A stretch of 37,352 bases of DNA from a virus. This document shows, piece after piece, positions 23,476 to 29,423 of this stretch (positions are counted from its first letter, which is position 1; each line of letters opens with the position of its first letter). The notes beneath the pieces are model-generated. The model had not been told where the DNA came from, searched no databases, and was given only the letters and a program-made list of their open reading frames with translations. The DNA lies in IMG/VR virus record IMGVR_UViG_3300042507_002077, positions 1 to 37,352 of that record; one strand, written 5' to 3'. The position numbers and the translations under genes are program-made.

Positions 23476-23576
23476 AGCCGTGCGAGATCGCGTCCGCGAT
23501 GGCGTTCCTTGCCGTGGCCCTGTCCGTGTCAAGCATGATCCTTGTCGGCATCGCCGCGTGGAAGAAACATGACTGA
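23472..23576 (+). CDS. Mini membrane protein (34 aa)
   Basis: ATG 23472 overlaps the previous stop and the frame ends at TGA 23574-23576, overlapping the RusA start. The product is one membrane helix (A-F-L-A-V-A-L-S-V-S-S-M-I-L-V-G-I-A-A-W) with a basic K-K-H-D end. Tight overlaps on both sides argue that it is real. It could be an antiholin or early membrane factor. Confidence 0.5.
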   Translation: MKPCEIASAMAFLAVALSVSSMILVGIAAWKKHD

Positions 23577-24033
23577 ACCAACGGTCATATGGGTGGACGG
23601 CGACCCTGCGGCGCAGGGTTCCAAGAAACTCGTGCGGCTCAAGACGGGCCGCACGATCATGTTGGAGAACAGCCGCAAGGTGAAGCCGTGGCGCGCTGCG
23701 GTCGCGGACGCGGCGCGTGAAGCGAACTGCCCGATGCACATGGGCGATGTCGCCGTCTACGCCGTGGTGCGCTTCGTGCGTCCCAAGAGCCACTACAAGG
23801 CAGACGGCACGCTCCGCACGGGCAGGCAGGCGCGTCCCGGCTACGCCGACTGCGACAAGTTGGCGCGGGCGATCTGCGATGGGCTTGCCGGGATCGCGTA
23901 CCCGAATGACCGACAGGTTGCGATCCTTGCCATCGAACGGGTATGGGCAAGCCCCGGCACGGGGTCGGGCGCGATAATTCAGATCGGCCCCGCGCCTGCG
24001 GCGGGGAAGTTTGAATACTGCCACGCAGACTGA
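23569..24033 (+). CDS. RusA-like Holliday junction resolvase
   Basis: A 154-aa protein with the RusA pattern: P-A-A-Q-G-S-K-K near the N-terminus, W-R-A-A-V, V-V-R-F-V-R-P, and the acidic catalytic segment Y-A-D-C-D-K-L-A-R-A-I-C-D-G-L followed by N-D-R-Q-V. RusA cuts four-way DNA junctions; phages use it to resolve recombination or replication intermediates before packaging. With the ERF and nuclease genes nearby it forms a recombination set. The start overlaps the mini membrane gene. Confidence 0.85.
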   Translation: MTEPTVIWVDGDPAAQGSKKLVRLKTGRTIMLENSRKVKPWRAAVADAAREANCPMHMGDVAVYAVVRFVRPKSHYKADGTLRTGRQARPGYADCDKLARAICDGLAGIAYPNDRQVAILAIERVWASPGTGSGAIIQIGPAPAAGKFEYCHAD

Positions 24034-24065
24034 AGCCGGGAGCGCATCGTGCCGATGAAGGGATC

Positions 24066-24461
24066 ATGCTTACCTACCTGCCCATCCTGCTTGCCGTTGC
24101 CGTCGATGCGCCCGCCAACTTCAACGCACGCCCGATCCTTGATGCGATCCGCGAGAAGGAGACAGGCGGCGAAGCCGACCCCGCCAACGCCATCGGTGAC
24201 GGCGGCAGGGCCATCGGCCCGTATCAGATCCACCGCGTGTATTGGCAAGATGCCATTGAGCATGAGCCGAGCATCGGCGGTCGCTACGAGGACTGCCGGG
24301 ACGCGGCGTATGCCGAGCGCGTCATCCTCGCGTATTGGGATCGGTACGCGCCGGATTGGCGGCACGAGACACTTGCGCGGGTTCACAACGGCGGGCCGAA
24401 GGGACACCGCAAGACGGCGACCGTTTCGTATTGGATTGATGTCCGGGCGAACCTCCGCTAG
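24066..24461 (+). CDS. Exported lysozyme-like endolysin
   Basis: A 131-aa protein. The first about 17 residues (M-L-T-Y-L-P-I-L-L-A-V-A-V-D-A-P-A) look like a secretion or signal-anchor sequence. The body has the lysozyme/transglycosylase pattern R-E-K-E32-T-G-G, D-P-x-N-A-I-G-D-G-G-R-A-I-G-P-Y-Q-I and H-N-G-G-P-K-G, with E32 the likely catalytic acid. It would cut peptidoglycan after export through the host Sec system, which fits a phage with only a small holin candidate. It sits far from the lysis-like genes at 15.6-16.5 kb and directly before a terminator. Confidence 0.75.
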   Translation: MLTYLPILLAVAVDAPANFNARPILDAIREKETGGEADPANAIGDGGRAIGPYQIHRVYWQDAIEHEPSIGGRYEDCRDAAYAERVILAYWDRYAPDWRHETLARVHNGGPKGHRKTATVSYWIDVRANLR

Positions 24462-24486
24462 ACTCACGCAACTGATCCCCCGGAAG

Positions 24487-24530
24487 TCCCCCCGGCAGCG
24501 CCTCTAGGCCACCGGGGGGATTTCGTTTTT
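24487..24530 (+). terminator. Intrinsic terminator
   Basis: TCCCCCCGG (24487-24495) pairs with CCGGGGGGA (24512-24520), nine bp, followed by TTTCGTTTTT. It ends the operon that closes with the lysozyme gene. Confidence 0.85.
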
Positions 24531-24560
24531 ACGCACACTCATCACCAAAGGGAGATTGCC

Positions 24561-24977
24561 ATGCGACCGATCTACGAACGCGCAAGCGACCGCACGCGGC
24601 AGGAGGAGATCATGCGTGCGTTCTGCGACCGCTATGGATGCGATGCCGTGGAGATGCCCGCGCTGTGCGCGTGGGACTACGAGATCCGCTACTGCGGGGA
24701 GATCGTCGCCGTGGCCGAGATCAAGACCCGGAGCAAGCCTGCTGCGCTGTACCCGGACTTCATGGTGTCGGAGCGCAAGGTGCTGCGCTTGCGCGAGGAA
24801 GCCGAGCGCCGGGAGATCGCGCCGCTGCTCGTGGTGGATCACCCGGATCTTCGCGGGTGGGTGCGCTTGGATACGGTCGGCTACACGGTGGGGATAGGGG
24901 GCCGCAAGGACAGGAGCGACCCCGCCGACATGGAAACCGTGGCGCGCATCCTGATGGCGGAATTCACCCCGTTCTAG
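24561..24977 (+). CDS. PD-(D/E)xK nuclease-like protein
   Basis: A 138-aa protein with the core D39-Y-E-I-R-Y-C-G-E-I-V-A-V-A-E53-I-K55, where D39, E53 and K55 form the PD-(D/E)xK active site. Further helices carry E-R-K-V-L-R-L-R-E-E-A-E. Similar small phage proteins of the VRR-NUC type cut branched or damaged DNA. A recombination or host-DNA degradation role is likely given RusA and ERF nearby. The gene is preceded by AAAGGGAGA. Confidence 0.7.
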   Translation: MRPIYERASDRTRQEEIMRAFCDRYGCDAVEMPALCAWDYEIRYCGEIVAVAEIKTRSKPAALYPDFMVSERKVLRLREEAERREIAPLLVVDHPDLRGWVRLDTVGYTVGIGGRKDRSDPADMETVARILMAEFTPF

Positions 24978-24995
24978 GAACTTATCCGGCCCTAT

Positions 24996-25018
24996 CAGAT
25001 TTTCAAATAAATCCACCC
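24996..25018 (+). repeat. Upstream element, copy 1
   Basis: A 23-bp AT-rich sequence beginning CAGATTTTCAAATAAATC, identical to 27921-27943. It ends 18 bp before the -35 box of the DUF932 promoter, the same distance as in the other copy. Likely an activator site or UP element. Confidence 0.7.
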
Positions 25019-25036
25019 GGATTCGACCTTTCACCC

Positions 25037-25064
25037 TTGCGCCCCGATGGAACGGGGTTACAGT
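25037..25064 (+). promoter_or_regulatory. Early promoter with CCCCG-N6-CGGGG operator (DUF932)
   Basis: TTGCGC (25037-25042), 16-nt spacer, TACAGT (25059-25064). The palindrome CCCCG-ATGGAA-CGGGG occupies 25042-25057. Confidence 0.75.
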
Positions 25065-25070
25065 ATGTGC

Positions 25071-25117
25071 GTGGGCAATCCGCCCACACCGATCCCGCCG
25101 GATGCGGGAGCAGGAGA
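25071..25117 (+). promoter_or_regulatory. Leader with tandem hairpins and GGA-loop before SD
   Basis: Hairpin 1 GTGGGC-aatcc-GCCCAC (25071-25087). Hairpin 2 TCCCGC-cggat-GCGGGA (25093-25109) with GGA in the loop (25100-25102). Then AGGAGA, GGA 25113-25115, 13 nt after the loop GGA. CsrA-type target layout. Confidence 0.6.
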
Positions 25118-25124
25118 CACGCAA

Positions 25125-26141
25125 ATGGCACACGAGATTCACGACAACGATGGCTTGGCGATGGCGAACACGGGCGCTTGGCACGGACTCGGCAAGGTTG
25201 TGGAAGGAGCCATGAACCCCTTTGCCGCCCTGCGGATGGCCGGATTGGATTGGGAGGTGTTGGAGTCGGACGCGCTCACCGGGATCTTCAACGCGGGCAG
25301 CGGCGACGAGAAGCGCGTCAGCACCGACCGCAGCAAGATGCTTGTGCGCTCGGACGATCACAGCGTGCTTGGCGTGGTCGGCGCGGACTTCACCCCGGTT
25401 CAGAACGCGACCCTTGCCGAACTCGCTTTCGCACTCCGCGCCGCCGGATCTGACAAGGGTGTCGAAGTTGAAACCGCCTTGTCCATCAAGGGCGGGAAGC
25501 GGGTCGGGATGCTCCTCCGCGCCCCGAGCGTGGACATGACGGGCAAGGGCGACGAAGCCCGCCCGTACCTGTTCCTCGCCAACGGGCACGATGGAACCCT
25601 CGCCCTGCGCGTCAAGCCGACGAGCGTTCGCGTGGTGTGCGCCAACACCTTCGGCGCGGCGCTGTCCGACCGGGGAGCGTCTTGGTCGCACCGCCACACG
25701 CAGGGGATCACGGGGCGCGTCGAAGAACTCGCCACCGACATCAAGCGATGGTTCGCCGCGATTGAGGATGGTCAGGAAACCGCCCGCGCACTTGCCTCGC
25801 GGCAGATGAACCGGGACGCGATCCGCGACCTGTGGGCCGATGTTCTCCTGCGCATCGACGGGCCGACCCCGACCACGATCAAGACGAAGTGGGACGAGAA
25901 CCGGGTAGAGAAGGCGACCGCCTTCCTCGCGCACGCCGCGCAAGTGTTCGACTCCGAATCGACCCGGTACGGCGCGAACCTGTGGGTTGCCGCCAACGCC
26001 GCCACGAACGCGATTCAGCACCTTCGCGCCGGGTGGTCGGTGCGGACGAAGGACGCGCAGACGCGGGCCTACGCGGCGTGGGACGGCAGCACCGCCGATG
26101 CCACGCAGGAAGCCTTCCGCGCCGCAATGGCGATGGCTTGA
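25125..26141 (+). CDS. DUF932 family protein
   Basis: A 338-aa protein from ATG 25125. It has the DUF932/phage-plasmid pattern: N-T-G-A-W-H-G-L-G near residue 16, V-G-A-D-F-T-P-V-Q-N, G-G-K-R-V-G-M-L-L, V-R-V-V-C-A-N-T-F and helices to the end. The family is common in phages and plasmids, often near recombination genes; its biochemical function is not established. First gene after a regulated promoter, so probably expressed early and highly. Confidence 0.75.
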   Translation: MAHEIHDNDGLAMANTGAWHGLGKVVEGAMNPFAALRMAGLDWEVLESDALTGIFNAGSGDEKRVSTDRSKMLVRSDDHSVLGVVGADFTPVQNATLAELAFALRAAGSDKGVEVETALSIKGGKRVGMLLRAPSVDMTGKGDEARPYLFLANGHDGTLALRVKPTSVRVVCANTFGAALSDRGASWSHRHTQGITGRVEELATDIKRWFAAIEDGQETARALASRQMNRDAIRDLWADVLLRIDGPTPTTIKTKWDENRVEKATAFLAHAAQVFDSESTRYGANLWVAANAATNAIQHLRAGWSVRTKDAQTRAYAAWDGSTADATQEAFRAAMAMA

Positions 26142-26171
26142 CGAAATGTGGGGGCGATGCGACCGCCCCAC

Positions 26172-26200
26172 TTGCAACCCCGCCGAAGCGGGGGTATGAT
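26172..26200 (+). promoter_or_regulatory. Early promoter with CCCCG-N6-CGGGG operator (ERF)
   Basis: TTGCAA (26172-26177), 17-nt spacer, TATGAT (26195-26200). The palindrome CCCCG-CCGAAG-CGGGG occupies 26178-26193. The -10 is the closest to consensus of this set. Confidence 0.75.
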
Positions 26201-26206
26201 GAACCC

Positions 26207-26250
26207 GGCGCACAACGCGCCAACCGTGCCGCCCGGATGGCAGCAAAGGA
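26207..26250 (+). promoter_or_regulatory. Leader with hairpins and GGA-loop before SD
   Basis: GGCGC-acaac-GCGCC (26207-26221). Then a stem of GCCGCC with GGCAGC (one C-A mismatch) around loop CGGAT (26234-26238). AAAGGAGACACC follows; loop GGA 26235 and SD GGA 26248 are 13 nt apart. Confidence 0.5.
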
Positions 26251-26256
26251 GACACC

Positions 26257-27018
26257 ATGAACCGCAGCGAATCAATCGCAAGCCTCGCCGCAGCATTGGC
26301 GAAGGCAAACTTGGAACTGTCGAACCCCGGCTTCGACAAGAAGAACTCGCACTTCAACAACGGGTACGCATCACTTGCCGCCGTGCTAAACGCGATCCGG
26401 CAACCGCTTGCCAAGCAGGGGCTATCGCTGATCCAAACGATCAGCACCGAGCCGGGGAGCGTCACCATCACCACGAGCCTGATCCACGCATCGGGGGAGT
26501 GGCTTGCGGCGGATGTGTCGGTTGCGGTCGCGCCCAACGCGAACGCGCAGGCGGTCGGCAGCGCCACGACATACATGAGGCGCTACAGCGCGCTGTCGAT
26601 GTGCGGAATCGCCGGGGACGATGACGATGCCGAGGAGGATCGCCGCGACCGCGAGGAGCGCAGGCCGATGGCAGCGCCCACCAAGCGGTCCAATTCCACC
26701 CCCCCTCCTCCGGTCAAGCCCAACGGCAATCAGCCGGGGAACCCGCTTGACAAGTTCCCGGATGACTTTGACGGCGAAGTGACGGTCAAGCGCGTCACGA
26801 AGCGAGATACCGCATGGGCCGTTCAGGTCGAACACGCCGAGTACGGCAGCGCGTGGGTAAAGACGAATGTGGAGGATTACGCCAACGCCCTGTCCGAGGC
26901 CGTGGGGCAGGCGCGAGTCTTGGGGCTGTTCCGAAACGGGCCTGCGCTTGAACTGACGCACATCAAGAACCCCAAGCCCATCATGCAGAAGGAGGAAGCC
27001 GATGCACTCCCCTTCTAA
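26257..27018 (+). CDS. erf: ERF-family single-strand annealing protein
   Basis: A 253-aa protein. Residues 1-130 carry the ERF pattern: A-L-A-K-A-N-L-E-L, N-N-G-Y-A-S-L-A-A-V-L, G-L-S-L-I-Q-T-I, L-I-H-A-S-G-E-W-L, and A-T-T-Y-M-R-R-Y-S-A-L followed by an acidic D-D-D-D. A proline-rich linker and a C-terminal domain follow. ERF proteins pair complementary single strands and promote phage recombination and circularisation. Preceded by AAAGGAGACACC and under its own regulated promoter. Confidence 0.85.
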   Translation: MNRSESIASLAAALAKANLELSNPGFDKKNSHFNNGYASLAAVLNAIRQPLAKQGLSLIQTISTEPGSVTITTSLIHASGEWLAADVSVAVAPNANAQAVGSATTYMRRYSALSMCGIAGDDDDAEEDRRDREERRPMAAPTKRSNSTPPPPVKPNGNQPGNPLDKFPDDFDGEVTVKRVTKRDTAWAVQVEHAEYGSAWVKTNVEDYANALSEAVGQARVLGLFRNGPALELTHIKNPKPIMQKEEADALPF

Positions 27019-27319
27019 CCTGTTCGACCGCGCCGAAGCCGAGCGCCGCAAGGAGTCCGGCATGGCCCGCGCACGCACCGCCCGATCCGGCATCCTCGCC
27101 ATCGCGCAGCGCATCGCCGCGCAAATCTGCGACGAGTACGGCACCGTGACTTCCGACGATGTGGCGATGCGGATGGAGAAGATCGGCTTGACCTACTCCG
27201 GGTTGGGCAACGCAAGCGGAAGCGTGTTCCGCAACGGGTTTGAGTGGACGGGCCAAGTCACCAAGTCGAAGCGCCCATCGACGCATGGCCGGATGATCCG
27301 GGTTTGGAGGAAGGCATGA
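27002..27319 (+). CDS. Small phage protein with HGR-W end (possible winged helix)
   Basis: A 105-aa basic protein overlapping the end of the ERF gene by 17 bases. The pattern A-x-R-I-A-A-Q-I, T-S-D-D-V-A-M-R-M, G-S-V-F-R-N-G-F-E-W-T-G and T-H-G-R-M-I-R-V-W is common in small phage proteins beside recombination genes. A winged-helix DNA-binding fold is suggested by helix spacing, not proven. Confidence 0.6.
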   Translation: MHSPSNLFDRAEAERRKESGMARARTARSGILAIAQRIAAQICDEYGTVTSDDVAMRMEKIGLTYSGLGNASGSVFRNGFEWTGQVTKSKRPSTHGRMIRVWRKA

Positions 27320-27819
27320 GCCTGTACGCAATCACGAGCGAGATGCAAGCGATCCTTGATGCGATGCTTGACGGCGGGGCCGACAGCCCCGAAGCGATGG
27401 AGGCGCTAGATGCCGCGCTCACCGACTTGGACGGCGCGCTTGAGCAGAAAGCGGAGTCCTACGCGGGCCTGATCCGCGAGTTGGAGATGCGTTCGCAGAT
27501 GCGAACGGAGGAGATGAAGCGCATCCGTGCGCTTGCGGACGCGGACGCGACCCTTGCCGAACGCCTGAAGGAACGGTTGCGGGACGCAATGACCTCCACG
27601 GGCAAGACCCGGATCGAAACCGCACGGTTCAAGTTGTCGGTGGTCGGCAACGGTGGGCGGCAACCCCTGTCGATTGCCGACCCGGACGCGCTGCCGGAGG
27701 CGTACACGCGCACGATCAGGGAGCCGGACACGAACGCGATCCGCGCCGCTTTGGATGGTGGCGTACCCGTCCCCGGCTGTACGCTGCTCCCGAGAGGGTC
27801 GCGCCTGTCGATCAAGTAG
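27316..27819 (+). CDS. Siphovirus Gp157-like protein
   Basis: A 167-aa protein overlapping the previous stop (ATGA). N-terminal helices (L-D-A-A-L-T-D-L-D-G-A-L-E-Q-K), a region A-E-R-L-K-E-R-L-R-D-A-M, then T-R-I-E-T-A-R-F-K-L-S-V and P-D-T-N-A-I-R-A-A-L-D-G-G, match the Gp157 family. These proteins occur with phage recombination genes; resistance to phage has been linked to one member, function otherwise unclear. Last gene before a terminator. Confidence 0.75.
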   Translation: MSLYAITSEMQAILDAMLDGGADSPEAMEALDAALTDLDGALEQKAESYAGLIRELEMRSQMRTEEMKRIRALADADATLAERLKERLRDAMTSTGKTRIETARFKLSVVGNGGRQPLSIADPDALPEAYTRTIREPDTNAIRAALDGGVPVPGCTLLPRGSRLSIK

Positions 27820-27863
27820 CACCCCACAATCCATCCTGCATGGCCCGTATGGGCCGTGTCTCC

Positions 27864-27910
27864 CCCCCTAGTTCGGCCCGCAGGACGCGGTAGCCCGCTA
27901 GGGGGTTTTA
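27864..27910 (+). terminator. Intrinsic terminator
   Basis: CCCCCTAG (27864-27871) pairs with CTAGGGGG (27898-27905), followed by TTTTATT. It ends the ERF-Gp157 transcript. Confidence 0.75.
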
Positions 27911-27920
27911 TTGCCCGGTG

Positions 27921-27943
27921 CAGATTTTCAAATAAATCCACCC
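27921..27943 (+). repeat. Upstream element, copy 2
   Basis: Identical over 23 bp to 24996-25018 and again 18 bp before a -35 box. Confidence 0.7.
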
Positions 27944-27961
27944 AAATTGCCTTCTACCCCC

Positions 27962-27989
27962 TTGCACCCCGCCGGATCGGGGTTACAGT
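27962..27989 (+). promoter_or_regulatory. Early promoter with CCCCG-N6-CGGGG operator
   Basis: TTGCAC (27962-27967), 16-nt spacer, TACAGT (27984-27989). The palindrome CCCCG-CCGGAT-CGGGG occupies 27967-27982. Confidence 0.75.
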
Positions 27990-27997
27990 ACGGGTGT

Positions 27998-28044
27998 TGA
28001 GCAAGTCGCTCACGCCGACCCCGCCGGACGCGGGACGCAGGAGA
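27998..28044 (+). promoter_or_regulatory. Leader with tandem hairpins and GGA-loop before SD
   Basis: TGAGC-aagtc-GCTCA (27998-28012), then CCCGC-cggac-GCGGG (28020-28034) with loop GGA 28026-28028 and SD GGA 28040-28042, 14 nt apart. Same design as the DUF932 leader. Confidence 0.6.
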
Positions 28045-28049
28045 CACAG

Positions 28050-28388
28050 ATGACCAAGACCACGACCACGACCACGACCACGATCAACCCTGCTTGCGCT
28101 ACCAAGATTGAGAAGTCTTACGCAGGAGCATCCGGGAAGTGCTGCTGCGGTTGCGCGGGCAAGTACAGCGAGAACCCCCGCACCATCAAGGCGGCAATGA
28201 CCCGAGCGAACAAGATGCTTGCGAATGGAGGCGAACTTTCAATCGGCTCCTGCTACATCGCGGTCGATCTTGATAGCCGCGTCACGATCCTGTATTTCGA
28301 TGAAGCACACTTCACCGCGACGATGCATGACGGCTCGGTCACAATCGAACACCGTTTCGGGAAGTACGGTGTGGACAAGAACAAGTAA
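28050..28388 (+). CDS. Thr-repeat/Cys-cluster protein, unknown
   Basis: A 112-aa protein. Residues 4-11 are eight threonines encoded by four ACCACG repeats, a small microsatellite. A Cys cluster follows (C16; G-K-C31-C-C-G-C-A-G-K), then a basic helix T-I-K-A-A-M-T-R-A-N-K and a beta-rich C-terminal half. The cluster may bind metal. It is first in its operon under a strong regulated promoter, so abundant early expression is likely; the role is unknown. Confidence 0.65.
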   Translation: MTKTTTTTTTTINPACATKIEKSYAGASGKCCCGCAGKYSENPRTIKAAMTRANKMLANGGELSIGSCYIAVDLDSRVTILYFDEAHFTATMHDGSVTIEHRFGKYGVDKNK

Positions 28389-28410
28389 GCCCCCGGATGG
28401 GGCAAAAGGA
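28389..28410 (+). promoter_or_regulatory. Intergenic GGA-loop hairpin before SD
   Basis: GCCCC-cggat-GGGGC (28389-28403), loop GGA 28395-28397. AAAAGGAGACAC follows with SD GGA at 28408-28410, 13 nt later. Same element as in the promoter-proximal leaders but internal to an operon. Confidence 0.55.
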
Positions 28411-28419
28411 GACACAGCC

Positions 28420-28632
28420 ATGCGAAACATCACCCTGACCGACTCCACCGGAAACCCCCTGCACTCGCGCCGCGTGTCGAACGCGGTGTGGGCCGCGACC
28501 GCCTTTGCGAAGGTTGCCGGGAACCGCATCACCGCCCTGTATTCCGACGAGTGCAAATTGCCGCGCAGCCGCGAAGGCGTCCACCGCGTTTCGCAGGGCG
28601 TCATTCGCCTTGCCGCCAAGCAACCCGCGTAA
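28420..28632 (+). CDS. Small basic early protein, unknown
   Basis: A 70-aa protein from ATG 28420 with AAAAGGAGACACAGCC before it. It reads as one small alpha/beta domain (N-I-T-L-T-D-S-T-G-N-P-L; A-N near the middle replaced by V-A-G-N-R-I-T-A-L-Y) with a basic end. No family recognised. Last gene before the 28664 terminator. Confidence 0.6.
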   Translation: MRNITLTDSTGNPLHSRRVSNAVWAATAFAKVAGNRITALYSDECKLPRSREGVHRVSQGVIRLAAKQPA

Positions 28633-28663
28633 CCCAATCTGACGGGGCCAAGCGGGAAACGGA

Positions 28664-28700
28664 AGGGCAGGCAGGCTAAACCCCTGTCTGCCCTTTGTTC
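28664..28700 (+). terminator. Intrinsic terminator
   Basis: A 12-bp stem, AGGGCAGGCAGG (28664-28675) with CCTGTCTGCCCT (28683-28694), including one G-U, followed by TTGTTC. It separates the early operon from the regulator promoter. Confidence 0.8.
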
Positions 28701-28728
28701 TTGCACCCAAGCACATCGGGGCTACAAT
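28701..28728 (+). promoter_or_regulatory. Promoter of HTH regulator (half operator)
   Basis: TTGCAC (28701-28706), 16-nt spacer, TACAAT (28723-28728). Only the right half CGGGG of the early palindrome is present (28717-28721). The predicted start of transcription is the A of ATG 28735. Confidence 0.7.
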
Positions 28729-28734
28729 CCACCC

Positions 28735-28977
28735 ATGCAACTTGCCATCGCCAAGCCGCAGGATGTACGCGGCGCGATCCTGACCGCGCTAGAAGCGCAG
28801 GGTCGCTCCCGGTATGCCTTCGCCAAGACCATCGCGGATCGCGGGATCGTGCAGATGCACACCGTCGATTCCATCCTCGCGCCGCCCGAAGCGGCGACCG
28901 CGACCACGCCCACCCTGTCCACGGCCATCCGCCTGCTGCACGAAGCCGGGTATGACCTGATCGCCGTGCGTAGGTAA
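28735..28977 (+). CDS. Small HTH regulator, candidate early repressor (leaderless mRNA)
   Basis: An 80-aa protein with a helix-turn-helix-like middle: S-R-Y-A-F-A-K-T-I-A-D-R-G, H-T-V-D-S-I-L, then P-T-L-S-T-A-I-R-L-L-H-E-A-G-Y-D-L. This matches small XRE-like phage regulators. The -10 box ends 6 nt before ATG, so the mRNA should begin at the start codon, as with lambda cI from PRM; no Shine-Dalgarno site precedes it. It lies next to early promoters that share a palindrome and has only half of that site itself. A repressor of those promoters with weak autoregulation is the inference. An activator of late genes is the alternative. Confidence 0.65.
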   Translation: MQLAIAKPQDVRGAILTALEAQGRSRYAFAKTIADRGIVQMHTVDSILAPPEAATATTPTLSTAIRLLHEAGYDLIAVRR

Positions 28978-29018
28978 GCGATGAGCCGCAACGGCGTTAC
29001 ACTCATGCGGGAGGGCCG

Positions 29019-29423
29019 ATGACCAACGAAGAAAAAGACGCGGGGGTAAAGGGGGACTATGACCCCGTGGCACGCGCCGAAAATCGGCGGCATCTTCGCG
29101 TCATCGAAGAAGCCGTGTACGGCGGGTGGGATCTGCCGGAAGGCGTATCGCAGGCCATCCCGATCACCCTGAAGGGGATCATGGATGACCCGAACGCATC
29201 CGTGCGTGACCGCATTCGCGCTTCGGAATGCCTCGTCGCGCTGCGCCGGGATCGCATGGAAGCCGCGATCCAACTTGACCGCATCCGGCGCTTGGATCAG
29301 GGCACGGCAACCGACCGCGTAGAAATCCTCAAGGGGCTATCCGACGATGCCCTACGCGCCGTGGCCGAAGTCCTGAACCCGCCATGCCCAAAGCCCGAAG
29401 CCCCGAAGCGCAAGCGAAAGTGA
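29019..29423 (+). CDS. Terminase small subunit, probable
   Basis: A 134-aa protein directly upstream of the large terminase, with GGGAGG before ATG. Mostly helical with A-S-V-R-D-R-I-R-A-S-E-C-L-V-A-L-R-R-D in the centre and a basic end K-R-K-R-K. Small terminases bind the packaging site and feed DNA to the large subunit. The identification is from position, size and helical pattern. It overlaps the large subunit by up to 40 bases. Confidence 0.65.
   Translation: MTNEEKDAGVKGDYDPVARAENRRHLRVIEEAVYGGWDLPEGVSQAIPITLKGIMDDPNASVRDRIRASECLVALRRDRMEAAIQLDRIRRLDQGTATDRVEILKGLSDDALRAVAEVLNPPCPKPEAPKRKRK

Noticed and set aside
24436-24464. Promoter-like TTGATG-17 nt-TAGACT
   Set aside because: It lies inside the end of the lysozyme gene and directly before a strong terminator, so it would drive only about 60 nt. 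No conserved small RNA features are visible.
24504-26576. A 690-codon open frame on the minus strand
   Set aside because: It lies opposite the nuclease, DUF932 and ERF genes and their promoters. Its sequence is what GC-rich codons read backwards would give, and no motif is recognisable.
28976-29003. -10-like TACACT before the small terminase gene
   Set aside because: There is no acceptable -35 at 16-18 nt; readthrough from the regulator promoter explains expression.
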